Positions 30,053 through 38,794 of a stretch of DNA of 64,000 nt are shown piece after piece. Origin of the DNA: Erwinia pyri. GTDB lineage: Bacteria; Pseudomonadota; Gammaproteobacteria; Enterobacterales; Enterobacteriaceae. Under the pieces are notes generated by a model. The model was not told the DNA's origin. It saw only the letters and a program-made list of their open reading frames with translations, and did no database searches. Location of the stretch: the NCBI RefSeq assembly GCF_030758455.1, contig NZ_CP132353.1, positions 3,224,001 through 3,288,000 of the forward strand. Direction: 5' to 3'. The translations under genes and the position numbers were made by a program. The number at the start of each line of letters is the position of its first letter. Position 1 is the first letter of the stretch.

Positions 30053-30080
30053 GGAACCCTTTGAATTTTCTTCCCACTTA
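30053..30080 (+). promoter_or_regulatory. hrp box of the hrpB operon
   Basis: GGAACC (30053–30058), 15-base spacer, CCACTTA (30074–30080): a perfect HrpL promoter 38 bp after the hrpS stop. In E. amylovora and P. syringae this promoter would read hrpA first; here the first recognisable gene is hrpB. Confidence 0.92.
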
Positions 30081-30133
30081 ACCTGTGAATGCGCTGGCAT
30101 CATCTCCCCTCTGAGGAGAGAAAAACGGACAGC

Positions 30134-30229
30134 ATGATGGCTTCCAGCGCAAATACAGGGCAGCGCTGTCTGCAAGAGACACTGCGATTACCCCACTCCT
30201 CCCTTATCAGCACGAGCCAAAAACCATGA
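30134..30229 (+). CDS. Possible 31-residue leader peptide before hrpB
   Basis: A frame starting with two ATG codons ends at a TGA that overlaps the hrpB start as ATGA. hrpB itself has a poor ribosome site, so coupling through this frame is possible. GAGGAG lies 16 bases before the first ATG, further than ideal. It does not resemble the HrpA pilin. Speculative. Confidence 0.3.
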   Translation: MMASSANTGQRCLQETLRLPHSSLISTSQKP

Positions 30230-30597
30230 AAATAGCCTCCTCACAATCAGGGTTAGCACAACATGACTTTGCTGAGAACTCAGCGCTGCCACAGCCGGAG
30301 CAGACCGATATCGACTTTTTCTCTGCACAGCTGAAAGAAGAACCGCAGGTGGAAAAAATCGCTGCGCCTTCAGGGGTAACAAACTTATTTAACGGCCTGG
30401 CCAACTCGATGCAAAACAACGAACAGCACCGGAAAGAGACCGTTAAAGATTTGCAGACTGCGGCCCGTTCAAACAACCTGGCCGCCTTCAGCGAAGCCAG
30501 CTCCGCGCTCTCTGACTACTACATTGAAAATCTTATGAATGCCAAGATTGTCTCTAAAGGCGTGCAGAGCATTGATAAACTGACCAACCTACAGTAG
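30226..30597 (+). CDS. hrpB: Type III secretion inner-rod protein HrpB
   Basis: 123 residues, SctI/YscI-type inner rod subunit. The soluble N-terminus is followed by helices at ~55–120 ending IVSKGVQSIDKLTNLQ, the usual rod-protein C-terminus. First recognisable gene after the hrp box, six bases before hrcJ, matching the hrpB-hrcJ order of group I systems. Confidence 0.85.
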   Translation: MKIASSQSGLAQHDFAENSALPQPEQTDIDFFSAQLKEEPQVEKIAAPSGVTNLFNGLANSMQNNEQHRKETVKDLQTAARSNNLAAFSEASSALSDYYIENLMNAKIVSKGVQSIDKLTNLQ

Positions 30598-30602
30598 CGG
30601 CT

Positions 30603-31382
30603 ATGATGAAAAATCTTCAGAAATGGTTGCTACTCCTCTCTCTGCTGCTGCTGGCAGGCTGCGGCGACAAAACCGTGCTGTTCAGCGGACTGGCTGAAAA
30701 TGACGCCAACGACATTGTTGCCGAGCTGAACCAGCATCAGATTGCGGCGCAAAAATTGATCGAGAAAAGCGGCATTTCCGTTTCGGTGGATACGGAAAAT
30801 ATCGAGCGAAGCGTGAAAATTCTCGACTCTGCCGGACTGCCGCGCAAAGCGCGTACCAATCTGGGCGAAGTCTTCCAGAAGAGCGGCGTTATCTCCAGCC
30901 CCATGGAGGAGCGTGCCCGCTACATCTATGCGCTGTCGCAGGAGGTGGAATCGACGCTGGCACAGATTGATGGCGTTGTGGTCGCCCGTGTTCATGTGGT
31001 GTTGCCCGAGCGGCTGGCGCCCGGCGAGCCGGTGCAGCCCGCTTCGGCATCGGTATTTATCAAATATCACAGCAATCTCGACCCCGACAGTATTGAACCG
31101 CGTATCCGGCAGATGGTAGCCACCAGCATTCCAGGCCTGGCCGGGAAAACCAGTAAGGATCTGGCGATTGTATTTGTCCCGGCGCAGACCTATGAAGACC
31201 GCATTGAAGTGGTGCAGATGGGGCCGTTCCAGCTAACGCCGGATGAATACTCAACGGTGAAGTGGGTCTCTTCACTCTTCGCCATCATGCTGATGATCGC
31301 CTTTGCCATTATGTTCCTGAAACCTGGCAATAAGCTGAAGGTGGGCAAAGCGAAAGATGCCGCCGCGGCTACGGGGAAGTAA
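30603..31382 (+). CDS. hrcJ: Type III secretion inner-membrane ring lipoprotein HrcJ
   Basis: SctJ/YscJ/FliF-family lipoprotein, 259 residues. Signal peptide with lipobox LLAGC, immediately followed by the conserved GDKTVLFSGL. Family core: AEDERARYIYALSQE-like (MEERARYIYALSQEVESTLAQIDGVVVARVHVVLP). One C-terminal transmembrane helix (~225–243) precedes a basic tail. Two adjacent ATGs (30603, 30606) are possible starts. Three bases separate it from hrpD. Confidence 0.94.
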   Translation: MMKNLQKWLLLLSLLLLAGCGDKTVLFSGLAENDANDIVAELNQHQIAAQKLIEKSGISVSVDTENIERSVKILDSAGLPRKARTNLGEVFQKSGVISSPMEERARYIYALSQEVESTLAQIDGVVVARVHVVLPERLAPGEPVQPASASVFIKYHSNLDPDSIEPRIRQMVATSIPGLAGKTSKDLAIVFVPAQTYEDRIEVVQMGPFQLTPDEYSTVKWVSSLFAIMLMIAFAIMFLKPGNKLKVGKAKDAAAATGK

Positions 31383-31385
31383 CTG

Positions 31386-31994
31386 ATGAGCTGGAGCGAG
31401 GAGCAGGCCGACCGCTGGCTCGACTGGTGGCAAGTGGGATACTGGCAGCAGGCAGAGAGCAGCTGGCAGGAGAACAGCTTCTTCACCCTGCCCGCTGAGC
31501 AGCAGCAGAGACTCGCCTGGCAGCATCCGCAGGCGGTTGCCGCCGCTTTTGGCATTGCTCCTGCTCTGCCGCCGGAGCCGGAGCCGCGGCTGCTGACTTT
31601 TATCGAGTTACCTGCCGGTTCGCGCATCCAACTGCTGGCGCTGCTGGCCGGGATCTGTGCCCCGCAGGCTGCACCGGATACGTTGGCTGCCGCCAGCCTT
31701 ATCTGGTGCCGACGGCTGGCAAAAGCGCTGCGTTGCGAGAGCTGGCTGAGCGCTGACTGTTTTCTTCCCTGGAGTACCGGCAGCCTGATACTGCTGCGCG
31801 CGCTGTCAGCGGAGAGCTGGCCGCGTCTGCGGCTGCTGTTTCCGCAGGAGTGGGTAAAACAGGTGGATGAATATCCCGCTGTCGCCCTGCCCTCTTCCCG
31901 CCTGAGCGCGCTGTGGGATGCGGCAATCTGGCAAATTCAGCAACCGGAGAGTCCAGCACATGTGGATCCGCAAGAAAATAACCCTGCTGAGTGA
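31386..31994 (+). CDS. hrpD: Type III secretion protein HrpD (SctK-like)
   Basis: 202 residues, Trp- and Leu-rich (opens MSWSEEQADRWLDWWQVGYW). HrpD proteins are poorly conserved sorting-platform adaptors of the SctK type; identification rests mainly on position between hrcJ and hrpE. Its 3' end overlaps hrpE by 35 bases. Confidence 0.8.
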   Translation: MSWSEEQADRWLDWWQVGYWQQAESSWQENSFFTLPAEQQQRLAWQHPQAVAAAFGIAPALPPEPEPRLLTFIELPAGSRIQLLALLAGICAPQAAPDTLAAASLIWCRRLAKALRCESWLSADCFLPWSTGSLILLRALSAESWPRLRLLFPQEWVKQVDEYPAVALPSSRLSALWDAAIWQIQQPESPAHVDPQENNPAE

Positions 31995-32577
31995 TCCGCA
32001 ACTGGCTGAAAGCCGGGTGCTGACGCGTGAAGCGATAGGGGAACATCAGCAGGCGCTGACAGTGATGCAGCTTGCTGAACGGCAGGCGCAACAGCGTCTG
32101 GAAGAGGCTAATCGCGAGGCGGAGCAGCTGCTTGCAGAGGCGCAGCTGCGCATCGAGGAAGTGGTAAAAACGCAGGCGGAGCAGCAGCAGCACGATTTTG
32201 CTCAGCAGGCGCAGCAGCTGTTTACGCAGTGGCAGGAGCAGGAGCAGCAGTGGCAGCAGGCGCTGATTCCCCGGACGGAAGCGCTGCTGAGCCAGGCGAT
32301 GAGCGAGCTTCTTGATCAACAGCCGGAGGCGGCCCGTCTGCAGGCGACGCTCGCCCAACTGCTTAAGGCGCAGGGGAGGCAGGCCGCCGCCACGCTGATT
32401 TGCGCACCGGCTCACCAGGCCGCTGTGGAAGCCTGGCTTGCCGAACGTCCGCAGCTGGTATGGGAAATCAGCGCTGACGCTGCGCTGGCGCCTGACCAGT
32501 TAATTCTCACCACCGGGCAAGGAGAGCTTCATCTCAGCTGGTCACGCATCCGCGAAACGCTGTTACCCACGCATTAA
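31960..32577 (+). CDS. hrpE: Type III secretion ATPase stator HrpE (SctL)
   Basis: 205 residues of the YscL/FliH family, the peripheral stalk that anchors and regulates HrcN. A long Gln/Glu/Ala-rich coiled coil (~25–115) precedes a globular C-terminus. The start at MWIRKKITLLSD (31960) is chosen because this basic N-terminus is family-typical; the frame is open 14 codons upstream inside hrpD. The unit ends here, before a fresh hrp box. Confidence 0.88.
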   Translation: MWIRKKITLLSDPQLAESRVLTREAIGEHQQALTVMQLAERQAQQRLEEANREAEQLLAEAQLRIEEVVKTQAEQQQHDFAQQAQQLFTQWQEQEQQWQQALIPRTEALLSQAMSELLDQQPEAARLQATLAQLLKAQGRQAAATLICAPAHQAAVEAWLAERPQLVWEISADAALAPDQLILTTGQGELHLSWSRIRETLLPTH

Positions 32578-32626
32578 CCCGCTTTTCCGCCACCTCTCCT
32601 CGCCGTTAACATTTTTTCCATTTATG

Positions 32627-32654
32627 GGAACCGGCCATCGTTTCGCTCCACTCA
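32627..32654 (+). promoter_or_regulatory. hrp box of the hrpF operon
   Basis: GGAACC (32627–32632), 15 bases, CCACTCA (32648–32654), 28 bp before hrpF. Perfect consensus. It makes hrpF-hrpG-hrcC-hrpT-hrpV a separate HrpL unit, as in P. syringae. Confidence 0.92.
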
Positions 32655-32682
32655 ACTCCAGACCCCCACAGGAGACACAACG

Positions 32683-32910
32683 ATGAGCAATAACGATGCA
32701 ATCCAACGTCGCTTAAGTAATCAGTTAAACCATGCCCGCAATGATATGTATCAGTTTGCGGAGCAAAGCCAGAATCAGACCTTAAACGTGGGCGACATCT
32801 ACGCCTTTCAGAATGAAATGATGCAGGTTTCCAGCGCTAACTGGGCAAGTTCGCAGTATACCCAGTTCAAGCATGGCATTCGTAAGGCAATCATTGATGC
32901 CATCAACTGA
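32683..32910 (+). CDS. hrpF: Type III secretion protein HrpF
   Basis: 75-residue helical protein (MSNNDAIQRRLSNQLNHARND … FKHGIRKAIIDAIN). Small hrpF products of group I systems resemble needle/needle-chaperone-sized proteins and are required for secretion. AGGAGA precedes the start. It overlaps hrpG. Confidence 0.85.
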   Translation: MSNNDAIQRRLSNQLNHARNDMYQFAEQSQNQTLNVGDIYAFQNEMMQVSSANWASSQYTQFKHGIRKAIIDAIN

Positions 32911-33292
32911 TGTCGCCGTACTGATTGAGCAACAGCTGGATCAGGGCAGCGGCGAGCTGGCGCTGTGGATTGACGACATGCCCGTCAGGCTGCAGCGCCA
33001 ACCCGGCGGCTGGTTTTACATTATTGAGATGGCTCTGCCGGTGGCGATCAATGGACGGGTACTGGAACTCGCGCTGCGCCTTACTGCCCCTGGGCTGGCC
33101 CATTTTGAGCAGGAGAGCGCCGCGCTCTGTTTTAATCCACAGAACGAGACGTTAAATCTGATTTTCCGCCTCAAGAACGATCGGACTGACTATGCCGTCT
33201 CGCAACTGGAAAGCCTCTGCAACCAGTGTGAAGTCTGGCAGGAAACTCTGCAAAGTGTGTTAACGCAGCAACGCGTTAAGATGCCCGTATAA
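32897..33292 (+). CDS. hrpG: Type III secretion regulator/chaperone HrpG
   Basis: 131 residues of the SctG/chaperone-like group. In P. syringae HrpG binds HrpV and relieves its block on HrpS; that role is inferred here from position and from the presence of hrpV in the same operon. The ATG at 32897 (MPSTDVAVLIEQQL) gives a 14-base overlap with hrpF; an in-frame ATG at 32873 is also possible. Confidence 0.8.
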   Translation: MPSTDVAVLIEQQLDQGSGELALWIDDMPVRLQRQPGGWFYIIEMALPVAINGRVLELALRLTAPGLAHFEQESAALCFNPQNETLNLIFRLKNDRTDYAVSQLESLCNQCEVWQETLQSVLTQQRVKMPV

Positions 33293-33305
33293 CAAGGAGA
33301 GAAGC

Positions 33306-35426
33306 GTGCACAAAACGCTGACTGCTTTACGACCGTTTCGCCCGCTGTTACTGGCGGTGGCGATGGGATTATCCGTTTCACACAGCTATGCCAACACCCC
33401 CGACGAATGGAAAGATGGCGCTTACGCCTACTCCGCCGATAACACGCCGCTCAGCGTTATTCTGCAGGACTTTGCCAGCAGCCACGGCGTGGATACCAAC
33501 GTTACCGGCCTGCCGGATACCTTTATTACTGCCCGCCTCCGCTCCGACTCTGCTGAAGCCTTTCTCAACCGTCTGGCGCTGGAGTATCGCTTTCAGTGGT
33601 TCGTTTACAACAACACCCTCTACGTCAGTCCCCAGTCTCAACAGACTTCCCGCCGCCTGAAGATCAGCGCCGATGCCGCACCCGATCTCAAACAGGCGCT
33701 TGAGGGCGTGGGGCTGCTGGAACCGCGTTTCGGCTGGGGCGAGCTGCCGGATGAAGGGGTGGTGCTGGTCTCGGGGCCGCCGAAATATGTCGATCTGATT
33801 GCCGACTTCAGTAAAAAATCGGAACCGGAAGAGCCGAAAGAAGATAAACAGATGATGGCCTTCCCGCTGAAATATGCTGACGTGGCGGATCGCACGATAA
33901 AATTCCGCGACCAGACGCTGGTGGTGCCGGGCGTGGCTACCATGCTGAATGAACTGCTGGGGCAGAATTCGGGCGGATCGGCAAGCGGGATGACGATGAC
34001 CAAAGAGGGTCAGGATGCAGGCGACAGCGCTTCCCAGGCGATGCAGAGTGAAAGTCGCAGCCTGCTTAACCAGATGATAGGCCGCAACACCCGACTGAGT
34101 CGTAACAGGGATGAAGCGCGGTCACAAGGCAGCGAGCTGCAGGGCAAAGTTTCCGCCGACGTGCGTAACAACACCCTGCTGGTACGCGACAACAAGAAAC
34201 TGCGCAGCGAGTATCAGCAGCTGGTGCAGATGATCGACGTGCCGCAGAAGCTGGTTGAGATCGACGCGGTGATTATCGATATCGATCGTAACGAGCTGGC
34301 GCGTTTGTCTTCTAACTGGTCAGGTCGCTTCGGCAACGTCACCGGCGGCAGCTCAATGCTGGGCGGCACCAGTACGCTTTTCGTCACCGATTTTAATCGC
34401 TTCTTCGCCGATATTGAGGCGCTGGAAGGGGAAGGCACGGCGTCAATTATCGCTAATCCTTCGGTACTGACGCTGGAAAACCAGCCGGCGGTGATCGACT
34501 TCAGCAGCACCGCTTTTATCACCGCGATCGGTGAGCGCGTGGCCGATATTCGCGAAATAACGGCGGGCACCAGCCTGCGCGTGACGCCGCGATCTATCGG
34601 CAATACGCCAGGCAAGGCGTCGGTCCAGCTGGTGGTAGATGTGGAAGATGGCAAGCTGAATAAAAACACTGATGGCAGCGCGCAGGGTACGGAAAACGGT
34701 GTGATCAGTACCCAGGCACTGGTGCAGGAGAAGCGCTCTCTGGTGATGGGCGGCTTCCACACCAAGCAGAGCGGTGATGACGAAGAGCGGATACCGATTT
34801 TGGGTAAAATCCCCTTTATCGGCAAGCTGTTCACCTCGAACAACCGCACCGCGTCGCAGCGTGAGCGCCTGTTTATTATTACGCCACATCTGATTGGCGA
34901 CCAGGTTGACCCTTCCCGCTACGTCGATGCAGAAAACCGTGACCAGGTGAACGATACGTTGCGTGATATCAGCCGTCGCCATCAGTTTGGCGATATGAAG
35001 CGCACCATTGAAGGCGCGATGCAGGATCTGGCGGAAGGCCGTGTGCCTGGCGGACTGCAGGCCAGCCAGAACGGTCTGACGCTCAGCTCACTCTGCAACG
35101 TCTCGCTTACCTTCCGCAGCAGCGCGAGGCATCAGTGGTACGGCAATGGATCTATGCAGATCGCCGTAGGCGTGCTCACTAACACCAGCGCTAAAGAGGC
35201 GCGCTTTGATGAAGCCGCCTGCCGTAACGATCGCACGCTGGCCGTCTCAGCCTGGCCGCATACCTCTCTTAAACCCGGTGAGTCTACCGAGGTTTACGTG
35301 GCTTACGATACGCAGATCCCGGCCCGACCTTCACGCGTTTCGCTGTTGAAATCGCAGGATGGCTATCTGCCGGTGGCATCAGGCGCGTCGAACGGCAAAT
35401 CGTCAACCCGTCTGCTTTCGCGCTGA
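33306..35426 (+). CDS. hrcC: Type III secretion outer-membrane secretin HrcC
   Basis: SctC secretin of 706 residues. Signal peptide ending SHSYA, N-domains from ~60, a Ser/Gln/Met-rich spacer at ~220–265, and the secretin core (VPQKLVEIDAVIIDID; GTASIIANPSVLTLENQPAVIDF; VMGGFHTKQSGDDEERIPILGKIPFIGKLF; ERLFIITPHLI). The start is a GTG after CAAGGAGAG. The C-terminal ~120 residues after the barrel form the usual pilotin-binding tail. It is followed 17 bp later by hrpT, a probable outer-membrane lipoprotein helper. Confidence 0.95.
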   Translation: MHKTLTALRPFRPLLLAVAMGLSVSHSYANTPDEWKDGAYAYSADNTPLSVILQDFASSHGVDTNVTGLPDTFITARLRSDSAEAFLNRLALEYRFQWFVYNNTLYVSPQSQQTSRRLKISADAAPDLKQALEGVGLLEPRFGWGELPDEGVVLVSGPPKYVDLIADFSKKSEPEEPKEDKQMMAFPLKYADVADRTIKFRDQTLVVPGVATMLNELLGQNSGGSASGMTMTKEGQDAGDSASQAMQSESRSLLNQMIGRNTRLSRNRDEARSQGSELQGKVSADVRNNTLLVRDNKKLRSEYQQLVQMIDVPQKLVEIDAVIIDIDRNELARLSSNWSGRFGNVTGGSSMLGGTSTLFVTDFNRFFADIEALEGEGTASIIANPSVLTLENQPAVIDFSSTAFITAIGERVADIREITAGTSLRVTPRSIGNTPGKASVQLVVDVEDGKLNKNTDGSAQGTENGVISTQALVQEKRSLVMGGFHTKQSGDDEERIPILGKIPFIGKLFTSNNRTASQRERLFIITPHLIGDQVDPSRYVDAENRDQVNDTLRDISRRHQFGDMKRTIEGAMQDLAEGRVPGGLQASQNGLTLSSLCNVSLTFRSSARHQWYGNGSMQIAVGVLTNTSAKEARFDEAACRNDRTLAVSAWPHTSLKPGESTEVYVAYDTQIPARPSRVSLLKSQDGYLPVASGASNGKSSTRLLSR

Positions 35427-35443
35427 GAAAAGGAAAAGATAAG

Positions 35444-35629
35444 ATGAGAAAACCGCTGTTGATCCTGGCGCTGGCGCTGTTGCTGACCGCCTGTGCGAAA
35501 CCAAAGCTGCCCGGCTGTAACGATGTCTCCTGTCGGCCAGTGTCGGACGATCATACGATGACTATCTGGTGGCAGCCCGATATGCGTAATGGCGCGTTCG
35601 ATTACACCCAGGCTTCGGTTAACGAATGA
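35444..35629 (+). CDS. hrpT: Type III secretion lipoprotein HrpT
   Basis: 61-residue lipoprotein with signal MRKPLLILALALLLTAC (lipobox LTAC) and a short periplasmic part with two further cysteines (GCNDVSC). HrpT helps place the secretin in P. syringae. Its stop overlaps the hrpV start as ATGA. Confidence 0.88.
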   Translation: MRKPLLILALALLLTACAKPKLPGCNDVSCRPVSDDHTMTIWWQPDMRNGAFDYTQASVNE

Positions 35630-35943
35630 GTATGAGCATGGCGGCCTTTCTGGATGCCTGGCAGCGCGGCGACGCCTGCTGCCAGGCGTTCCGGCCAGGC
35701 AGCGAGCTGAGCTTTTCGCCGCTGCCGCGACCTACTCTTACCCTGCGCATCCACCCTTCTTTCCTGCACGACAAGCTGATTCGCCAGGTTCTGACCTGGC
35801 GCTTCCAGCACCCTGCCCGCTACGACGGCTGCTTTATCAGTATGGAGGCGGACGGCTCTCTGGCCGTGCTCTGCCACCCCACGCCCGATGATGAAGCCTA
35901 TGCGTTAATCGGCAAGCTCACTTCCCTGCTGGATCTGCAGTAG
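35626..35943 (+). CDS. hrpV: Negative regulator HrpV
   Basis: 105 residues, start overlapping hrpT. In P. syringae HrpV binds HrpS and reduces hrpL expression; the same is inferred here. Last gene of the rightward apparatus unit, followed by a 126-bp gap without a clear terminator and then by the convergent MFS gene of the inserted cassette. Confidence 0.82.
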   Translation: MSMSMAAFLDAWQRGDACCQAFRPGSELSFSPLPRPTLTLRIHPSFLHDKLIRQVLTWRFQHPARYDGCFISMEADGSLAVLCHPTPDDEAYALIGKLTSLLDLQ

Positions 35944-36069
35944 GGCTCCGTCAGGGAAACGGAAATATTGTATGTTGAGGCTAAAATTTAATGATTACCG
36001 GGCCGTCCGACTTCCCTGTCCCCGGCAAATTAAGCTGACTTACTGTTTTTCAGACGCTACTTCCTGTTA

Positions 36070-37581
36070 CTATCTGGTTCTTCGTTTATTCAGCAGTAAC
36101 CAAACAATATAAATACATAGTATTAATGCTGAAATATTCAATATGTTTACCACATAGATAAATGCGCTATGGTATTGCGAAATTATTGAAGCTAAAAGAT
36201 TATTATCGGCAATATATTTCAACGGTAAAGTAAGATTGCCAGAGGCGACAGCGTTTATCCATTCGGTTATCTGCCCTTCTGAGGGGGTAAACCGGCTGAA
36301 GATCGTCGGTAAAGAATCAGTAAGGTATGAAGTTAACAATGAAGCATACAGTGCTACTGCGAGAGCTTCACTGCCGAGGCGAAGCGTGTTAAGTAATCCT
36401 GCCGCCATCCCTGCCTGCTCAGGAGCTACGCAACTCAAAGCAAGACCATCAACAAGTCCGGCAGACAGTCCCATGCCTGTACCGATCAGCAAAAGGGGGA
36501 TAGCCAGTACCCATAGCTCTCTTCCAGGTTGGCTGGCGAAGGTCAGGATAACTCCTCCGGCAATAAAGGAAAGCAGGCTGATAATTAGAATCAGACGAGC
36601 CGAAGCGCCATTGGATACCAGTTTACCTGCCAGAACAGGACAGAAAAGAATCGGCAGAGTCAGTGAAACCATCATTAAGCCAGCTTTCGACGGAGGTAAT
36701 TGCATCACTCCCGTAAGATAGCTTGGATAATAAGTCAGCAACGTGACAAAAATAATGCTGGCAACAACCGGAATAAGAATGAGTCCCACGAATGTATGAT
36801 TTTTCATAAGGCTGAAATTCAACATCGGATTATCAATCCTGTTCTCGTGGAAATAGAATATTATGGCTGCCACTGCTCCCGCTGCCAGCAATAACAACGT
36901 TCTATTCTCTACCCAGCCCCACTGAGCACCTTGCACCAGTGCCAGCATGAACAACAGCAGGCTGACAATAAAGAGAATGGCCCCGGTGATGTCAAAGTGA
37001 AATTTTTTACGCGGAACATCACCTGGAATAGCCCGGAAAAGGAGCAGGACTAACGCCAGTATTATTGCATGAACAGCAAATATTGCTCGCCAGTTAATAA
37101 AATCCAGAATGAGCCCGGAGATTGTTGGGCCAAAAGTAATACCAATCCCTGCTGTAGTGCCAAACAAGGCAAAGGCCTGAGTTCTCCTGTTTCCTTCAAA
37201 CTGAGCTATGAGAATGGCACTCCCACACGAGAAAATGGCGGCACCACCAATGCCGGCAAAAGCCCGGGCAAAATCAAGGAACACAGTGCCGGGAGATAAT
37301 GCTGACATCACGGACGCAACGGTATAAATAGTGGCACCAAGAAGAAAGGCTTTCTTTCGACCGTAAGCGTCGGCCAGTGTGCCCCAGAATAAGGTGAAAC
37401 AGGCAAAGGTGAGGTTAAAAGCGTTAACCACCCACTGTAAACCCGACAGGCTTGAGTTAATATCAGCGCTAATGGACGGCAGTGCGATAGCTGTTCCTGA
37501 TATTGAACTGGGCACAACAAATACAGCCAGTAAAATAGCAAATAAAAGAAATTTGTCTCTGCTGTTCTGCGATAAGGACAT
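36070..37581 (-). CDS. MFS drug/metabolite exporter (DHA2, 14-span type)
   Basis: 503 residues with about 14 hydrophobic spans. MFS motif A GTLADAYGRKKAF lies after span 2 (~64–76) and a motif-C-like GTTAGIGITFGP in span 5, which marks proton-driven exporters. It is the last gene of the leftward AfsA–HAD–P450–MFS run, 15 bp after the P450, with AGGAA before the ATG. It may export the product of the cassette or give self-protection. Base composition is clearly more AT-rich than the flanking hrp genes. Confidence 0.85.
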   Translation of the reverse strand: MSLSQNSRDKFLLFAILLAVFVVPSSISGTAIALPSISADINSSLSGLQWVVNAFNLTFACFTLFWGTLADAYGRKKAFLLGATIYTVASVMSALSPGTVFLDFARAFAGIGGAAIFSCGSAILIAQFEGNRRTQAFALFGTTAGIGITFGPTISGLILDFINWRAIFAVHAIILALVLLLFRAIPGDVPRKKFHFDITGAILFIVSLLLFMLALVQGAQWGWVENRTLLLLAAGAVAAIIFYFHENRIDNPMLNFSLMKNHTFVGLILIPVVASIIFVTLLTYYPSYLTGVMQLPPSKAGLMMVSLTLPILFCPVLAGKLVSNGASARLILIISLLSFIAGGVILTFASQPGRELWVLAIPLLLIGTGMGLSAGLVDGLALSCVAPEQAGMAAGLLNTLRLGSEALAVALYASLLTSYLTDSLPTIFSRFTPSEGQITEWINAVASGNLTLPLKYIADNNLLASIISQYHSAFIYVVNILNISALILCIYIVWLLLNKRRTR

Positions 37582-37596
37582 AACTTTTCCTGATAG

Positions 37597-38793
37597 TTAA
37601 AGAATAACGGGTAATTCATCCGGACGGCGCAGGACAATACCTTCGCTCCATTGCAGATCGTTTAGTCTTTCTGAACGTAATCTCATTTGTGGATACTGGC
37701 GAGTCAATACGCCAACCACTACCTTAATTTCCAGACGGACCAGCTCCTGCCCCATGCAGTGATGCATACCGTAACCAAATTGTAAATGTTGCTTGTTTTC
37801 ACGGCCGGGGTTTATCAGCAATGGGTCGGGAAATATTGCAGGATCACGGTTTGCCAGAAACACATCGGCAAAAATTGCCGCACCGGCAGGAATAAGGCCG
37901 GTAGCGAGCTGGATCTCTTGGGTGGCAATACGAGGAAAAGTTGAGGTACTCCCCAGGTTAGTTAAACGCAGCATTTCTTCGACAGCGTCAGGAATTAGAG
38001 TTTTTTCCTCATGAAGTTTTTCCCAGAGGTCTGGCATATGGAGCAGTCCGTAGATGATTTTTGTCATCCCCGTCAGTGTGTTTTGATCTCCTCCCAGTAA
38101 TGCACCCAGTAATATTGCTGTTAACTCGTTATCATTCAGCGGCGGCTGGCAGTTCGCTCTGTTGTTAATAAATCTGGCAATCAAACCATCATCGGTATGG
38201 TGTCTTTTACCCTGCACATGCTCCATCACGTAGCTGTAAAGCAATTCAAATTGTCTGACCAGCTCCTGAACATCATCGGGATCAGCAACCTGAACAGTGT
38301 GGCTCAGGGCTCGAAAATAACTCTGATCTTCGCATGGGATACCTAACAGGACACAATTGGTATCGGCAGCGACGTGGTCTAGCAGATCAGTGAATAGATC
38401 GGGTTGACCGTTACTTTCCATCTCTACGGCATACTTTTGCGTCAACTGTGCAATTTTATCTTCCAGCCACTTCAATCCGCTAAAACTGTAGTCCCTGGCT
38501 ATAAATTGTTTCATACGAGTATGCTCAGGATAATCGAGATTCAAGAGCATCTCTTTTGGTGTTAGCGTAGGTAATACGCTGGGACCACCTTTTTCATTCG
38601 ATGGGCTACGGATGCAACTCTTATCTTGCAGTATTTTCTTAACATCGTGGTAATTAATAACATGAAAAGCTTCATGACCACTCAGCAGCCGAATTCTACC
38701 CATTCTTTCATAAGTTGCAGCACTAATGACCTCATATCCAGGCTTTGAATCATAATCAGGTATATCTGTAATATAATAATTTTTAACATCCAT
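37597..38793 (-). CDS. Cytochrome P450
   Basis: 398-residue soluble bacterial P450. The heme ligand motif FGYGMHHCMGQELVR (~345–360) and ExxR (EEMLR, ~273) are intact. The I-helix reads GALLGGDQNTLTG: where most P450s have an acid–Thr pair (AGxD/ETT), this one has Gln–Asn, so oxygen activation or the reaction may be unusual. Its start lies one base past the HAD stop, so the two are translated together. Family and substrate not recognised; context suggests oxidation of an AfsA-derived acyl lactone or furan. Confidence 0.88.
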   Translation of the reverse strand: MDVKNYYITDIPDYDSKPGYEVISAATYERMGRIRLLSGHEAFHVINYHDVKKILQDKSCIRSPSNEKGGPSVLPTLTPKEMLLNLDYPEHTRMKQFIARDYSFSGLKWLEDKIAQLTQKYAVEMESNGQPDLFTDLLDHVAADTNCVLLGIPCEDQSYFRALSHTVQVADPDDVQELVRQFELLYSYVMEHVQGKRHHTDDGLIARFINNRANCQPPLNDNELTAILLGALLGGDQNTLTGMTKIIYGLLHMPDLWEKLHEEKTLIPDAVEEMLRLTNLGSTSTFPRIATQEIQLATGLIPAGAAIFADVFLANRDPAIFPDPLLINPGRENKQHLQFGYGMHHCMGQELVRLEIKVVVGVLTRQYPQMRLRSERLNDLQWSEGIVLRRPDELPVIL

Positions 38794-38794
38794 T

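Noticed and set aside
30134..30229. The missing hrpA gene before hrpB
   Set aside because: The 31-residue frame has Cys and Pro and none of the helical pilin features; pilin-like genes lie instead at 41128–41654.
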